64,000 bases of DNA from DASRZM01 sp035686365 (lineage in GTDB: Bacteria; Pseudomonadota; Gammaproteobacteria; Xanthomonadales; Xanthomonadaceae): positions 13,295 to 77,294 of the forward strand of contig DASRZM010000049.1 in the NCBI GenBank assembly GCA_035686365.1. The letters are read 5' to 3'. Shown here piece after piece: positions 7,264 through 15,940 of the stretch. Each line of letters opens with the position of its first letter. The first letter of the stretch is position 1. A model generated the notes under the pieces. That model searched no databases. It had not been told where the DNA came from and saw nothing but the letters and a program-made list of their open reading frames with translations. The position numbers and the translations under genes are program-made.

Positions 7264-7536
7264 ATGATCGAAGACCGCATCTGGGTCATCTTCTCGCAGA
7301 AGAAGCAGCGCTTCCTGGCTGCCAACCGCCGTTGGGTGGACGACCCCGACTTCGCGCTGATGGTCGTGGACGAGGAGCGCGAGGACGTCGACCTGCCGGG
7401 ACCCGATGCGCGCTGGCTGCGTTTCTCGCACGCCGTGCGGCTGACCGAACTGCGGCGCCTGCGGGAAGCCTCGGGCCCGGCGCGGCGCCGCGAAACCGAA
7501 GCCGAAGCCGAAGCCGGATCCGGTGAGGAGGAGTGA
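7264..7536 (+). CDS. Small conserved-looking hypothetical protein
   Basis: A 90-residue acidic protein that I do not recognise. It has no signal peptide, membrane segment or cysteine pair. The N-terminal half (IEDRIWVIFSQKKQRFLAANR) looks globular, and the C-terminus is a low-complexity Glu/Ala tail. The codon pattern has the strong third-position G/C bias of neighbouring genes, which supports real coding. A start at 7228 would add 12 residues; 7264 is preferred because the added stretch is not gene-like. It ends 20 bases before the convergent rpiA. Confidence 0.6.
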   Translation: MIEDRIWVIFSQKKQRFLAANRRWVDDPDFALMVVDEEREDVDLPGPDARWLRFSHAVRLTELRRLREASGPARRRETEAEAEAGSGEEE

Positions 7537-7556
7537 GCGTCGCGCCCGCTGCGCGC

Positions 7557-8201
7557 TCAGTCCGCGACGCGGTCGCCCACGATCACCACGTCGGCCGGGC
7601 GGGCCGCAAACAGCCCGACCGTGACCACGCCCGCGATCTGGTTGATGTCGCGTTCGAGCCCGACCGGGTCGACGATGCGCAGCCCGTGCAGGTCCAGGAT
7701 CCAGTTGCCGTTGTCGGTGAGCGTGCCCTCGCGCCAGACCGGCTGGCCGCCGAGCGCGGCCAGCTGACGGGCGACGTGGCTGCGCGCCATCGGGATCACC
7801 TCCACCGGCAGCGGGAAGCGGCCCAGCACGTCCACCTGCTTGGCCGGGTCGATGATGCACACGAAACGCTCGCTGGCCGCGGCAATGACCTTCTCGCGCG
7901 TGAGCGCCCCGCCGCCGCCCTTGATCAGGCGCCGGTGCCGGTCGCACTCGTCGGCGCCGTCCACGTACAGGCGCAGTGGGCCCACGGCGTTGAGGTCCAG
8001 CACCTCGATGCCGGCGGCCTGGAGCGCACGCGTGCTCTGCTCGGAGCTGGACACGGCGCCGGCAATGTCCGCGCGCCGGCGCGCCAGCGCCTCGATGAAG
8101 AACGCCACCGTGGAGCCGGTACCCACGCCCACGATGCTGCCCTCCTCGACCAGGGCGGCAGCGCGTTCGGCGGCCTGGCGCTTGTGCTCGTTCGCGGACA
8201 T
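7557..8201 (-). CDS. rpiA: Ribose-5-phosphate isomerase A
   Basis: A 214-residue RpiA that interconverts ribose 5-phosphate and ribulose 5-phosphate in the cytosolic pentose phosphate pathway. The signature loops are present: GVGTGSTVAFFIEAL (phosphate loop), SSSEQST, YVDGADECD (catalytic acids) and IKGGGGALTREK (catalytic Lys). The length fits the family (about 219). The EVE-domain gene lies upstream on the same strand after 94 bases. Transketolase, which uses its product, is also in the window but not nearby. Confidence 0.95.
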   Translation of the reverse strand: MSANEHKRQAAERAAALVEEGSIVGVGTGSTVAFFIEALARRRADIAGAVSSSEQSTRALQAAGIEVLDLNAVGPLRLYVDGADECDRHRRLIKGGGGALTREKVIAAASERFVCIIDPAKQVDVLGRFPLPVEVIPMARSHVARQLAALGGQPVWREGTLTDNGNWILDLHGLRIVDPVGLERDINQIAGVVTVGLFAARPADVVIVGDRVAD

Positions 8202-8295
8202 CGGCTCGGTTCGGGTGGGACCGGGCGCAGACTACCAGCCCGGAGGCGGTCGTGCCGCCGGCCCGACTCCAGCGGCAGCTCACTCCAGCCGAAGC

Positions 8296-8751
8296 TCACT
8301 CCAGCCGAAGGATCTGGTCGAACTGCCTGCGGGTGAGCGGCATCACCGAGAGCCGGTTGCCGCGCTGCAGCAGCGCGATCTCCCCGAGCCGGCCGGACTG
8401 CGCGCGGATTTCGTCCAGGCCGATGATGCGCCCTAGACGGCGCACGAACTCGACCTCGACCAGCTGCCAGCGCGGCGCCTGGCGCGTGCTCTTCGGATCG
8501 TAGTAGTCGCTGCGGCGCTCGAACTGGGTCGGGTCGGGGTACGCGGCGCTGGCCACGCGCGCCACGCCCGCCACACCGGGTTCCGGACAGCTGGAGTGGT
8601 ACAGCAGCACCGGGTCGCCCACGCGCATGTCATCGCGCATGTAGTTGCGCGCCTGGTAGTTGCGTACGCCCGTCCAGGGCTCGCGGCCCACCCGCTCCAG
8701 GTCGGCGATCGAGAAATCCGCGGGTTCGGACTTCACCAGCCAGCAGGTCAC
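8296..8751 (-). CDS. EVE domain-containing protein
   Basis: A 151-residue single EVE (PUA-like) domain. It shows CWLVKSEPADFSIADLE at the N-terminus, WTGVRNYQARNYMRDDMRVGD, and VGDPVLLYHSSCPEPGVAGVARV. EVE domains bind modified bases in RNA or DNA; the ligand here is unknown. The GTG at 8749-8751 overlaps the stop of the cyclo-ligase gene (GTGA), so the two are translationally coupled. An ATG at 8790 would add 13 residues that overlap the upstream gene and include an arginine run, so it is less likely. Confidence 0.88.
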   Translation of the reverse strand: MTCWLVKSEPADFSIADLERVGREPWTGVRNYQARNYMRDDMRVGDPVLLYHSSCPEPGVAGVARVASAAYPDPTQFERRSDYYDPKSTRQAPRWQLVEVEFVRRLGRIIGLDEIRAQSGRLGEIALLQRGNRLSVMPLTRRQFDQILRLE

Positions 8752-9356
8752 CGGTCGTCTCCGTCGGCGGTGCGACGGCAGTGGATGCACTCGTTCTCGG
8801 TGACCACTGCATCGAGCGGCACGTCCCAGCGCGCAGCCGGCAACGCATCGACCTGCTGGAAGCCGTAGCCGACCCCGATCAGCAGCGGGCCACCGCCGCC
8901 GCGGCGCCGGAACTCGAAACTGCGGTCGTAGAAGCCCGCGCCACTGCCCAGGCGATTGCCGCAGCGGTCGAAGGCCAGCAGCGGCACCAGTGCGACGTGC
9001 AGCGCGGACGGGGCCAGGTGCGCCTCGGGTGCCAGCTCCGGCTCCGGAATGCCGTAGCGGTTCGCCACCAACGGATCACCCCTGCGCCACGGCGCGAAAG
9101 CCAGGCGGGCGCCGTCCTGGATGCACGGCAGGCAGTAGACCAGCCCCGGCGGCAGGCGCGACACCAGGGCGCTCAGTGGCAGCTCCCCGCGTACCGCCCA
9201 GTACCCGGCGAGGTAGCCGTGCGCGGGCAGCAGGCCGCTCTCGAGCAGCCGGCCGGCCATCGCATCGGCCGCGGCGATCCGGGCCGGCGCCGGCAGCGCT
9301 TCGCGGCGCGCGGCCATGGCCTCGCGCAGGGGACGGCGTCGCGGGTTGGCGCTCAT
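8748..9356 (-). CDS. 5-formyltetrahydrofolate cyclo-ligase
   Basis: A 202-residue member of the YgfA/FAU1 family, which converts 5-formyl-THF to 5,10-methenyl-THF with ATP. Recognisable elements are the N-terminal RRREAL-type helix, YCLPCI, GIPEPE (conserved GIPEP loop) and RLGSGAGFYDRSFE (substrate and ATP binding GxGxGYYDR type). It lies directly downstream of 6S RNA, the standard gammaproteobacterial order, where 6S and this gene are transcribed together. Its stop overlaps the EVE-domain start. Confidence 0.92.
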   Translation of the reverse strand: MSANPRRRPLREAMAARREALPAPARIAAADAMAGRLLESGLLPAHGYLAGYWAVRGELPLSALVSRLPPGLVYCLPCIQDGARLAFAPWRRGDPLVANRYGIPEPELAPEAHLAPSALHVALVPLLAFDRCGNRLGSGAGFYDRSFEFRRRGGGGPLLIGVGYGFQQVDALPAARWDVPLDAVVTENECIHCRRTADGDDR

Positions 9357-9437
9357 GGGCGGGCGACCGCGTGGGTGTGAAGGCGGGGAGGGCGATCTGG
9401 CAGGCGCCGGGATCGTTGCAGGGGCATCCGCGCAGGC

Positions 9438-9607
9438 GGTGGTCGGCGTGGGGCACCGCAGGATACCGCAGGTGAAACGCATCCTCCGCCGTGCCGATGC
9501 GCACCGAACGACCTTGATCCCGAGGATCAGGTGGGAAGGCCGATCACGTCCTTCAGGCTTTCCGCGCGTAGCGGACATGCGCACGGGACGCGAGGTGCCG
9601 ACCCGGG
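9438..9607 (-). ncRNA. ssrS: 6S RNA
   Basis: The gap between zapA and the 5-FTHF cyclo-ligase gene, where 6S RNA sits in gammaproteobacteria, contains a matching sequence on the minus strand. It has GGAAAGCCTGAAGGACG (compare the E. coli AGAAGCCTTAAAACTG stretch). It also has a hairpin CTGATC-CTCG-GGATCAAGG corresponding to the E. coli CTTGAACC-AAGGGTTCAAGG region. The 5' GGTCGGCACC can pair with the 3' GGTGCC...GCCGACC to close the long rod. A TATATT -10 element lies at 9613-9618, just upstream. The RNA mimics an open promoter and sequesters sigma-70 RNA polymerase. Ends are approximate. Confidence 0.78.
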
Positions 9608-9726
9608 GTCGCAATATAGGGTCAAGGCAAATGTAAGCGTACGCTGTCGGGCACGGCAGAGAACGCAGGTGCAGTGTACCAGCGGCACCTGTGCGCGGCG
9701 TGTAAACGCTGGGCCGGACGCGGCGC

Positions 9727-10038
9727 TCAGCGGAAGTGCGCCTCCAGCGCGTCCAGCGCCGCGCCCACGCGCTTGCGCATGTCGGCGATCGCGCGGTCGG
9801 CGCCACGCGAGGCGGGCCCGGCCCCGTGCTGGATCTGCCGCAGTTCGTGGGCGAGGTTCAGCGCCAGCAGCAGCGCCAGCCGGTCGATGCCGACGGCGCG
9901 ATGCGAGGTGCGCAGTTCGCGCAGGCGCCGGTCCAGGTCCTGGGCGGTGTCCACCAGCGACTCGCGCTCTTCGGCCGAGCACGCCAGCGTGAGTTCGCGG
10001 TCCAGGATGGTGACGCTGACGGCCTCGGTCGCACTCAC
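9727..10038 (-). CDS. zapA: Cell division protein ZapA
   Basis: A 103-residue ZapA. The N-terminal domain (VSVTILDRELTLACSAEERESL, DLDRRLRELR) is followed by a long C-terminal coiled coil. ZapA bundles FtsZ filaments at mid-cell. The start is GTG at 10036-10038, overlapping the TGA of the upstream ZapB-like gene (GTGA), so both are probably translated as a pair. 6S RNA follows about 120 bases downstream, as in other gammaproteobacteria. Confidence 0.93.
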   Translation of the reverse strand: MSATEAVSVTILDRELTLACSAEERESLVDTAQDLDRRLRELRTSHRAVGIDRLALLLALNLAHELRQIQHGAGPASRGADRAIADMRKRVGAALDALEAHFR

Positions 10039-10256
10039 GCGTTCTGCTCCAGGGACTTCAGACGCTGGATCATGGCCTCCACGCGCGAGCGCGCCTGTTC
10101 ATTCTTGCTCAGCAGGGCGGCGCGCTCGGACACCAGCTGCTCCTGGCTGGTGCGCAGGCTCCGGTTCTCGTCCAGCAGCCGCCGCGACAGCTCGGTCAGG
10201 CGTTCGACCTGTTCGGCCAGCGATTCGAGCTGCTCGGGGATCTTGCGTGCGGTCAT
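10035..10256 (-). CDS. ZapB-like short coiled-coil protein (TIGR02449 type)
   Basis: A 73-residue protein that is almost entirely a heptad coiled coil (LESLAEQVERLTELSRRLLDENRSLRT and further Leu/Ala heptads), without Cys or a membrane segment. Small coiled-coil proteins of this kind precede zapA in pseudomonads and xanthomonads and are thought to act with ZapA in Z-ring assembly; that function is inferred from position and structure. The stop overlaps the zapA start. The ATG at 10256 begins MTARKIPEQLE. Confidence 0.8.
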   Translation of the reverse strand: MTARKIPEQLESLAEQVERLTELSRRLLDENRSLRTSQEQLVSERAALLSKNEQARSRVEAMIQRLKSLEQNA

Positions 10257-10290
10257 GATTGCCGACTGTAGGAGGCCCGGACGAGGCCGG

Positions 10291-13200
10291 TCAATACGTG
10301 GGGATCACACTGGGCCTGGACTCCAGCCCGGGCTTGTAGCCGCGGATGAACGCCATGCAGTGGTGCACGTCCAGCGCCGGGGACAGCCAGAAGCCCTGGA
10401 TCTCGTCGCAGCCCTGCTCGTGCAGGTAGGCAAGCTGTTCGCGGGTCTCCACGCCTTCGGCCACGACATTCAGGCCCAGCGAATGGGCCATGGTGATCAC
10501 CGTGGCGGTGATCGCCTCGTCGTCGGGGTCGGTGGTGAGGTCGCCGATGAACTCCTTGTCGATCTTCAGCGTGTCGATCGGCAGCCGCTTGAGGTAGACC
10601 AGCGAGGAGTAGCCGGTGCCGAAATCATCGATGGCCAGCGTCAGGCCCAGACGCTTGAGCTCGCCGAGTACGGCCACGGTCTGCTCGGCGTTGGCCATGA
10701 CCATGCTCTCGGTGACCTCCAGCTCCAACCGGTCGGGTGGGATTCCGGTCTCGGCGAGCACGCGCCGCATCAGCCCGGGCAGGTCGCCGCGCAGGATCTG
10801 CAGCACCGAGACGTTGACCGCCATGCTCAGCGAATCCATGCCGTGGTGGCGCCAGCGCACCAGCGTGCGCAGCGCCTCGTCCAGCACCCACTCGCCGATC
10901 GGCAGGATCAGTCCGGTTTCCTCGGCCAGCGGAATGAACACGGTCGGATCGATCTCTCCGAACTCGGCACTGTGCCAGCGCAGCAGGGCTTCCACGCCGG
11001 TGATCTCGCCATCGAGCAGCGACAGCCGCGGCTGGTACACCAGTCGGAACTCGCCGCGCTCCAGTGCCCGACGCAGCGAGGCGATCATGTTGGCGCGGCG
11101 CTTGGCGTCGGCGTCCATGGCCTCGGTATAGACCTGGTAGGTGTTGCGGCCGCGCTCCTTGGCCTGGTACATGGCCGTGTCGGCGAACTTGAGCAGGTCG
11201 GTCGGCACCAGCCCGTGGTCCGGGTAAAGACTGATCCCGATCGAGGGCGTGATCTGCACCTCGGTGCGGCCGTCGATTTCCAGCGGATCGGAAAAGGCCT
11301 GCAGGATCTTGATCGCCACCTGCTCGGCGCTGGCCACATCGGCGGTTTCCTCGAGCACCACCGTGAACTCGTCGCCGCCCAGGCGCGCGACCGTATCGGT
11401 CTCGCGCATGGTCGTGAGCAGGCGCGCGGCCGCCGCCTTGAGGATGCGGTCGCCGGCGGCGTGGCCCATGGAGTCGTTGATGTCCTTGAAGCGGTCCAGG
11501 TCCAGGAACAGCACCGCCACCCGGTTGTCCTGTCGGCGCGCCCGCACGACCGCGCGCGCCAGGCGCTCGGACAGCAGCGTGCGGTTGGGCAGGCCGGTCA
11601 GGGTGTCGTAGTTGGCCAGGTAGCGCAGCTCCTGCTCGGCGCGTTTCTTGTCGGTGATGTCGGCCAGCACCGCCACGAAGTGCGTGCGCACCCCTTGGGC
11701 ATCGCGCACCTCGGACATCTCCAGCCAGCTCAGAAACTCGTCGCCGTCCTTGCGGCGCTGCCACATCTCGCCCTGCCAGTGACCGGTGCGCTCCACGCTC
11801 TCGTGCACGCGCCGGTAGAAGTCGTCGGAATGCTGCTGGCTGTCGAGCATCGAGGAGGGTTCGCCGATGACCTCGCTCTCGCTGTAGCCGGTCATGCGCG
11901 AAAAGGCCTGGTTGATCGAGACGAAGCGCAGGTCCAGGTCGGTCACCGCGACCGCCTCGCCCATGCTGCGCAGGACCTCGCTGGCGATCCGCCGGTCGCG
12001 CTCGGCGCGGCGGCTGGCTGTGATGTCGCGCGCGGTGCCGGCGATGCGCAACGGGTTGCCCTCCGAATCGCGCTCCACGACCTTGCCTCGCGAACGCACC
12101 CACACCCAGGCGCCGTCAGCGTTGCGGATGCGGTGCTCGGACTCGAAGTACTCGGTCTGTCCGTCGATGTGCTCCTTGAGGATGCGCTGCACCCGCGGCA
12201 GGTCGTCCGGGTGCACCGCGCGGGTGCGCCAGTCGTCGGTGGAAATCACGTGCTCCTGCTTCAGGCCCAGCAACTGGTCGGCGCCCAGCCGGTACAGCGA
12301 GTTCTCGCGCACGTTCCAGTCCCAGAACTCGTCACCGGAGCCCCACAGCGAGAGCTTGAGCCGCTCCTCGCGCTCGCTGATCTCGCGCAGCAGTACCTGC
12401 TCCTGGTCGCGGCGCCGGCGCGCCAGCACCACGGTCAGTGCGGCCGCGCCGGCACCCAGCAGCACATAGCCCAGCAGCGCCAGCGGATGGTTCCACCAGG
12501 ACGGCTCGATCCGTACCGGCACGGAGAGCTCGCGCGAGGACCAGTGGCCGTCGTGGTTGGTGCCCAGCACGCGGAAGACGTAGTTGCCCGGGTCCAGGTT
12601 GGTGTAGGTGGCCTCGGTCCGGGTGCCGGCCTCGACCCAGTCCTGGTCGAATCCGTCGAGCCGGTAGCGGTAGCGGTTCTGGCCGGCGCTGGTGTAGTCC
12701 AGCGCGGCGAAGCCAAGACGCAGCAGCCGGGCCGATTGCGGCACGACGATGCGCTCGGGGGGCAGCAGCGTGGCGAGGTTGCCCGGGTCGTCGCCGACCC
12801 GCAATGCGGTCAGGGCCAGGTTCGGCTCGAAGGTGCTCGGCTCGATGCGCTCGGCATCGAACACGTTCAGACCCTTGATGCCGCCGAACGCCATGCGCCC
12901 GTCCGCCAGTGCCAGGTAAGCGCCGCCATTGAACTCCAGCTCCTGCAGTCCGTCGCGCAGGCCGAAGCGGCGGAACTCGCCGGTGGCGCGGTCAAAGCGG
13001 GAGATGCCGTTGTTGCCGCTCAGCCACAGCCGTCCCCGGGCATCCTCCAGGACCCCGTAGACGGTGGGGTCGGGCAGGCCCTGTTCGGTCCCGATGCGTT
13101 CGAAGCCGATGCGACCGTCGGCGTGCTCGATCGCGCGGTTCAGGCCGCTGTGGGTGGCGACCCAGCGGCTGCCGTCGCGGGTTTCCACCACCGCGCGGAC

Positions 13201-14895
13201 CAGGTTTCCGGACAGCGACTGCGGGTCGACGGGATCGTGCAGCAGCCGCTGCATCCGGCCACTGCTGGGATCGAGCACGTTCAGGCCGTCCAGGGTGCCG
13301 ATCCAGATGCGTCCGCGCCCGTCCTCCCAGGTGCAGTTCACCAGGTCGTGGCTCAGCGAGCCGGCGTCGTCCGGGTCGTGGCGGTAGCCGTGCCATTGGC
13401 CCGATGCGGGGTGGTAATGCACGACCCCGGCGCTGAAGGTACCGATCCAGAGGCTGCCGTCGCGCGCGCGCATCAGCGAGCGCAGGAAACGATCGCCGCG
13501 CGACGGATCGCCCACCGTCACCGGCATCAGTCGCGCCTGGCGGGCGACGGGATCGAGCAGGAACAGGCCGCGATTGGCGCTGATCCAGAGCTTGCCGTCG
13601 TCGGCCGGGACGATGCCGAGCACGCGCAGGTTGGCGACCGGGTCGTGCTCGCCCAGTGCCCGTGCCAACACCGGGGCGAAGCTGTCGAAACGGTCCGACT
13701 GGAGGTCGTAGCGCTTGAGTCCGTCGCCCTCGGTGCCCAGCCACAGCGCACCTTCGCGGTCCTGGTGCAGCACCCGGATGTTGTTGGTGGCGATCAGATC
13801 GCGGCCGGAGTCCAGGTCGGCCACGTACTCGAACGGCGCACCGCGGGTATCGGTGGTCGCCACGCCGCGCACGAATCCGCCGAGCCACAGCAGCCCGGCG
13901 CGGTCGACCATCAGCGGGCCGATCGACTGCTCGGGCAGGCTGGCCGGCAACTCCGGCCGGTACTGCAGCTTGCGGACCGCGCCGGATGCCGGGTCGAACC
14001 GCGCCAGGCCCGCTTCGGCCATGGACATCCACAATCTGCCCTGCAGGTCCTGCGCGAGGGCGACGACGGCCGGACCGTGCTCGCCATCGTCCGGCCACAC
14101 GCGCCCGATCGCGCCCTCGGCGTCCTTGCGGTAGAGCCCGTCGGACAGACCGAACCACACCTCGCCGTCGGCAGCGACCAGCACGCTGTGGGCGGCGAGA
14201 TCCGGGCCGGCGCGCTCGGCCAGTCCGCCCGGTGTCCGGACCCGGTACAGGCCGTCGTGGGTGGCTGCCCACACCGTGTGCGCGTCCTCGGCCTCCAGTG
14301 CCGTCACCAGGGGATTCTGGCTGGCGGGCGTGCGCAGCCGCAGGATCTGGCGGCGCGCACCGGTATCCGGGTCGAGCAGGTCGATCCCGGTTCCGGTGCC
14401 CACCAGCAGGCCCATGCCGGAGCGGTACAGCAGCGCCCGTACGGTATCGCCACGACCGCTGACGCTGCCGGCGGGTCGCTGCGAATACCGCCGGAAGCGT
14501 CCGCTGGCCAGATCCAGCGCCGAGACGTGGTGGGTATTGGTGCCGACGAACAAGGTCCCGTCCGGGCCCTCGGCGATTGCGGTCACGAAGCTGTCGGGAA
14601 TGCTGTCGGGGTCGTCGGCGCGATGCTGGAAGAGCCGGAAGTCGGCCCCGTCGTACCGGTGCAGCCCGCCCTGGGTGGCGATCCACACGAAACCGCGCCG
14701 ATCCTGCATCAGTGCGTTGACCGAGTTCTGCGCGAGCCCGCGCTCGCTCTGCACGCTCTGGAAATAGAAGTCGCGTCGGGCGGCAACGGCGGGGGCCGTG
14801 GCGGCCAGCGCCAACAGTCCCAGCACGATGCCTGCGAAGGCGTCCCGGGCGGGCCGCGTGGGCTGCCGGCAACCCGGCGCGGATGTCAATGGCAT
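10291..14895 (-). CDS. Periplasmic-propeller sensor with PAS-PAS-GGDEF-EAL output
   Basis: A 1534-residue membrane sensor. The order is: signal peptide (about 1-41); repeated Reg_prop beta-propeller blades (about 45-720, many RGFVWIATQGGLHRYDG-like units); a Y_Y_Y domain (about 735-795); one membrane helix (about 802-823); PAS/PAC (about 840-960); PAS (about 965-1085); GGDEF (about 1090-1255); and EAL (about 1270-1520). The cyclase motif GGDEF is intact at 1173-1177, preceded by an RETD product-inhibition site five residues upstream. The phosphodiesterase motif is intact from Glu1302 (EALLRW), with DDFGTGYSSL and VAEGVE. The protein could both make and break c-di-GMP. The ATG at 14895 is chosen because it gives a proper signal peptide; the frame stays open to 15201. 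It lies in the same direction as the zapB-like gene, 35 bases upstream of it. Confidence 0.9.
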   Translation of the reverse strand: MPLTSAPGCRQPTRPARDAFAGIVLGLLALAATAPAVAARRDFYFQSVQSERGLAQNSVNALMQDRRGFVWIATQGGLHRYDGADFRLFQHRADDPDSIPDSFVTAIAEGPDGTLFVGTNTHHVSALDLASGRFRRYSQRPAGSVSGRGDTVRALLYRSGMGLLVGTGTGIDLLDPDTGARRQILRLRTPASQNPLVTALEAEDAHTVWAATHDGLYRVRTPGGLAERAGPDLAAHSVLVAADGEVWFGLSDGLYRKDAEGAIGRVWPDDGEHGPAVVALAQDLQGRLWMSMAEAGLARFDPASGAVRKLQYRPELPASLPEQSIGPLMVDRAGLLWLGGFVRGVATTDTRGAPFEYVADLDSGRDLIATNNIRVLHQDREGALWLGTEGDGLKRYDLQSDRFDSFAPVLARALGEHDPVANLRVLGIVPADDGKLWISANRGLFLLDPVARQARLMPVTVGDPSRGDRFLRSLMRARDGSLWIGTFSAGVVHYHPASGQWHGYRHDPDDAGSLSHDLVNCTWEDGRGRIWIGTLDGLNVLDPSSGRMQRLLHDPVDPQSLSGNLVRAVVETRDGSRWVATHSGLNRAIEHADGRIGFERIGTEQGLPDPTVYGVLEDARGRLWLSGNNGISRFDRATGEFRRFGLRDGLQELEFNGGAYLALADGRMAFGGIKGLNVFDAERIEPSTFEPNLALTALRVGDDPGNLATLLPPERIVVPQSARLLRLGFAALDYTSAGQNRYRYRLDGFDQDWVEAGTRTEATYTNLDPGNYVFRVLGTNHDGHWSSRELSVPVRIEPSWWNHPLALLGYVLLGAGAAALTVVLARRRRDQEQVLLREISEREERLKLSLWGSGDEFWDWNVRENSLYRLGADQLLGLKQEHVISTDDWRTRAVHPDDLPRVQRILKEHIDGQTEYFESEHRIRNADGAWVWVRSRGKVVERDSEGNPLRIAGTARDITASRRAERDRRIASEVLRSMGEAVAVTDLDLRFVSINQAFSRMTGYSESEVIGEPSSMLDSQQHSDDFYRRVHESVERTGHWQGEMWQRRKDGDEFLSWLEMSEVRDAQGVRTHFVAVLADITDKKRAEQELRYLANYDTLTGLPNRTLLSERLARAVVRARRQDNRVAVLFLDLDRFKDINDSMGHAAGDRILKAAAARLLTTMRETDTVARLGGDEFTVVLEETADVASAEQVAIKILQAFSDPLEIDGRTEVQITPSIGISLYPDHGLVPTDLLKFADTAMYQAKERGRNTYQVYTEAMDADAKRRANMIASLRRALERGEFRLVYQPRLSLLDGEITGVEALLRWHSAEFGEIDPTVFIPLAEETGLILPIGEWVLDEALRTLVRWRHHGMDSLSMAVNVSVLQILRGDLPGLMRRVLAETGIPPDRLELEVTESMVMANAEQTVAVLGELKRLGLTLAIDDFGTGYSSLVYLKRLPIDTLKIDKEFIGDLTTDPDDEAITATVITMAHSLGLNVVAEGVETREQLAYLHEQGCDEIQGFWLSPALDVHHCMAFIRGYKPGLESRPSVIPTY

Positions 14896-15306
14896 GATCG
14901 GCAACGCGGCAGCCCCTGATACTGCGGCAACACCCGGCATCGCACGCGGGTCCGTCGGGGCGGGCCCGCCGACGGTCGATCGGCCGGCGCGGACGATGCG
15001 GCTTCCGTGCCAGGCGCATAGCGGCGAGGCGATGGCGGCAGTGTAGGGGGCGCCCGGTGGGCCAACAAGCCCGCGTGGACCTGCGCTCGATGCCGGGCGT
15101 CGGGGCCCGCTTGCTACAATGCAAGGGTTCTTTTCGGGTCCGGAGTACGTGGCCCGCTGGACGCCACCGGCGACGTTGCCGCGCCCGATCCGGCGCGGCA
15201 CCGGCGCGGCACCGGCGGGGCGACAGGCGTGGACCCGGATTGCAGGTCCGCGGCGAGCCCGATACGCAAACCACGAGGCTGCTCAAACCGCAGCCGGAGA
15301 CCGTGC
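14896..15306. other. Divergent intergenic region between the propeller sensor and ygfB
   Basis: 411 bases without a convincing gene. A TACAAT -10-like hexamer at 15115-15120 points toward ygfB but has no good -35 partner. The rest is GC-rich leader sequence; no REP or hairpin element stands out. Confidence 0.5.
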
Positions 15307-15858
15307 ATGAGTCCCGATCCACTGCCGGCCCTGGGCGAAGTCCAGCTCGAGGCCGATACCCTGCAGCTGGGCGTCGACGCCGCCGAACTGCACGGGGGCC
15401 TGTGTGGACTGCTGGCCGCGGGCGCCGAACCCGGTCGCCGCGACTGGCTGCAGCGGCTGGCGCTGGAGCCGGCCGGGGCGGCGCCCCAGATGCCCGGAAC
15501 CGCCCTGGACCGGATGTTCCTGGCAACCTTGGGGCAGATCGATGATCCGGAGCTGCGCTTCGGGTTGCTGCTGCCCGACGAGGATGCCGCGCTGGACAGC
15601 CGGGCCGAAGCGCTGCTGGCCTGGTGCCGCGGCTTCCTGGGGGGGTTCGGGCTGGCCGCCGGGGCACAGCCGCCGCTGTCTCCGGAAGCGGCCGAAGCCC
15701 TGGAGGATCTGGGCCGCATTGCGGTCACCGATCCGGGCCTGGATGGCACCGAGGCCGACGAGGTGGCATTGAGCGAGATCACGGAGTTCATCCGGGTGGC
15801 GGCGCTGCTGCTGCACAGCGATTGCGCACCGGCACCGCGCCCGGGCGTGCTGCATTGA
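15307..15858 (+). CDS. ygfB: UPF0149 (YgfB/YecA-type) family protein
   Basis: A 183-residue all-helical protein of the UPF0149 family. It shows AAELHGGLCGLLAAG (the signature HGxLxG segment near the N-terminus), LLPDEDAALDSRAEALLAWCRGFLGGFGLA and EVALSEITEFIRVAALLL. Its biochemical role is not firmly defined; in Pseudomonas YgfB has been connected with regulation of beta-lactam resistance genes. The ATG at 15307 is chosen because the frame upstream is not conserved-looking. pepP follows after 82 bases on the same strand, the conserved ygfB-pepP pair. Confidence 0.88.
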   Translation: MSPDPLPALGEVQLEADTLQLGVDAAELHGGLCGLLAAGAEPGRRDWLQRLALEPAGAAPQMPGTALDRMFLATLGQIDDPELRFGLLLPDEDAALDSRAEALLAWCRGFLGGFGLAAGAQPPLSPEAAEALEDLGRIAVTDPGLDGTEADEVALSEITEFIRVAALLLHSDCAPAPRPGVLH

Positions 15859-15940
15859 TCGCCTTGCCAGTGTCCACAGGCGCGAGGGCGCGTCCCCGAC
15901 CCGGCCCGTTTTTCGAACCTGATTTCGGGATCGGTGTGCA

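Noticed and set aside
9613..9626. TTGACC next to TATATT as a complete 6S promoter
   Set aside because: On the minus strand the two hexamers are only two bases apart. TATATT can be a -10, but TTGACC cannot be its -35.
9736..14919. A 1727-codon open frame on the plus strand
   Set aside because: It runs antisense to the propeller-GGDEF-EAL gene. Its translation is low-complexity (His, Gln, Arg, Ala), and the other strand shows clear domain motifs. Long antisense frames are expected at this GC content.
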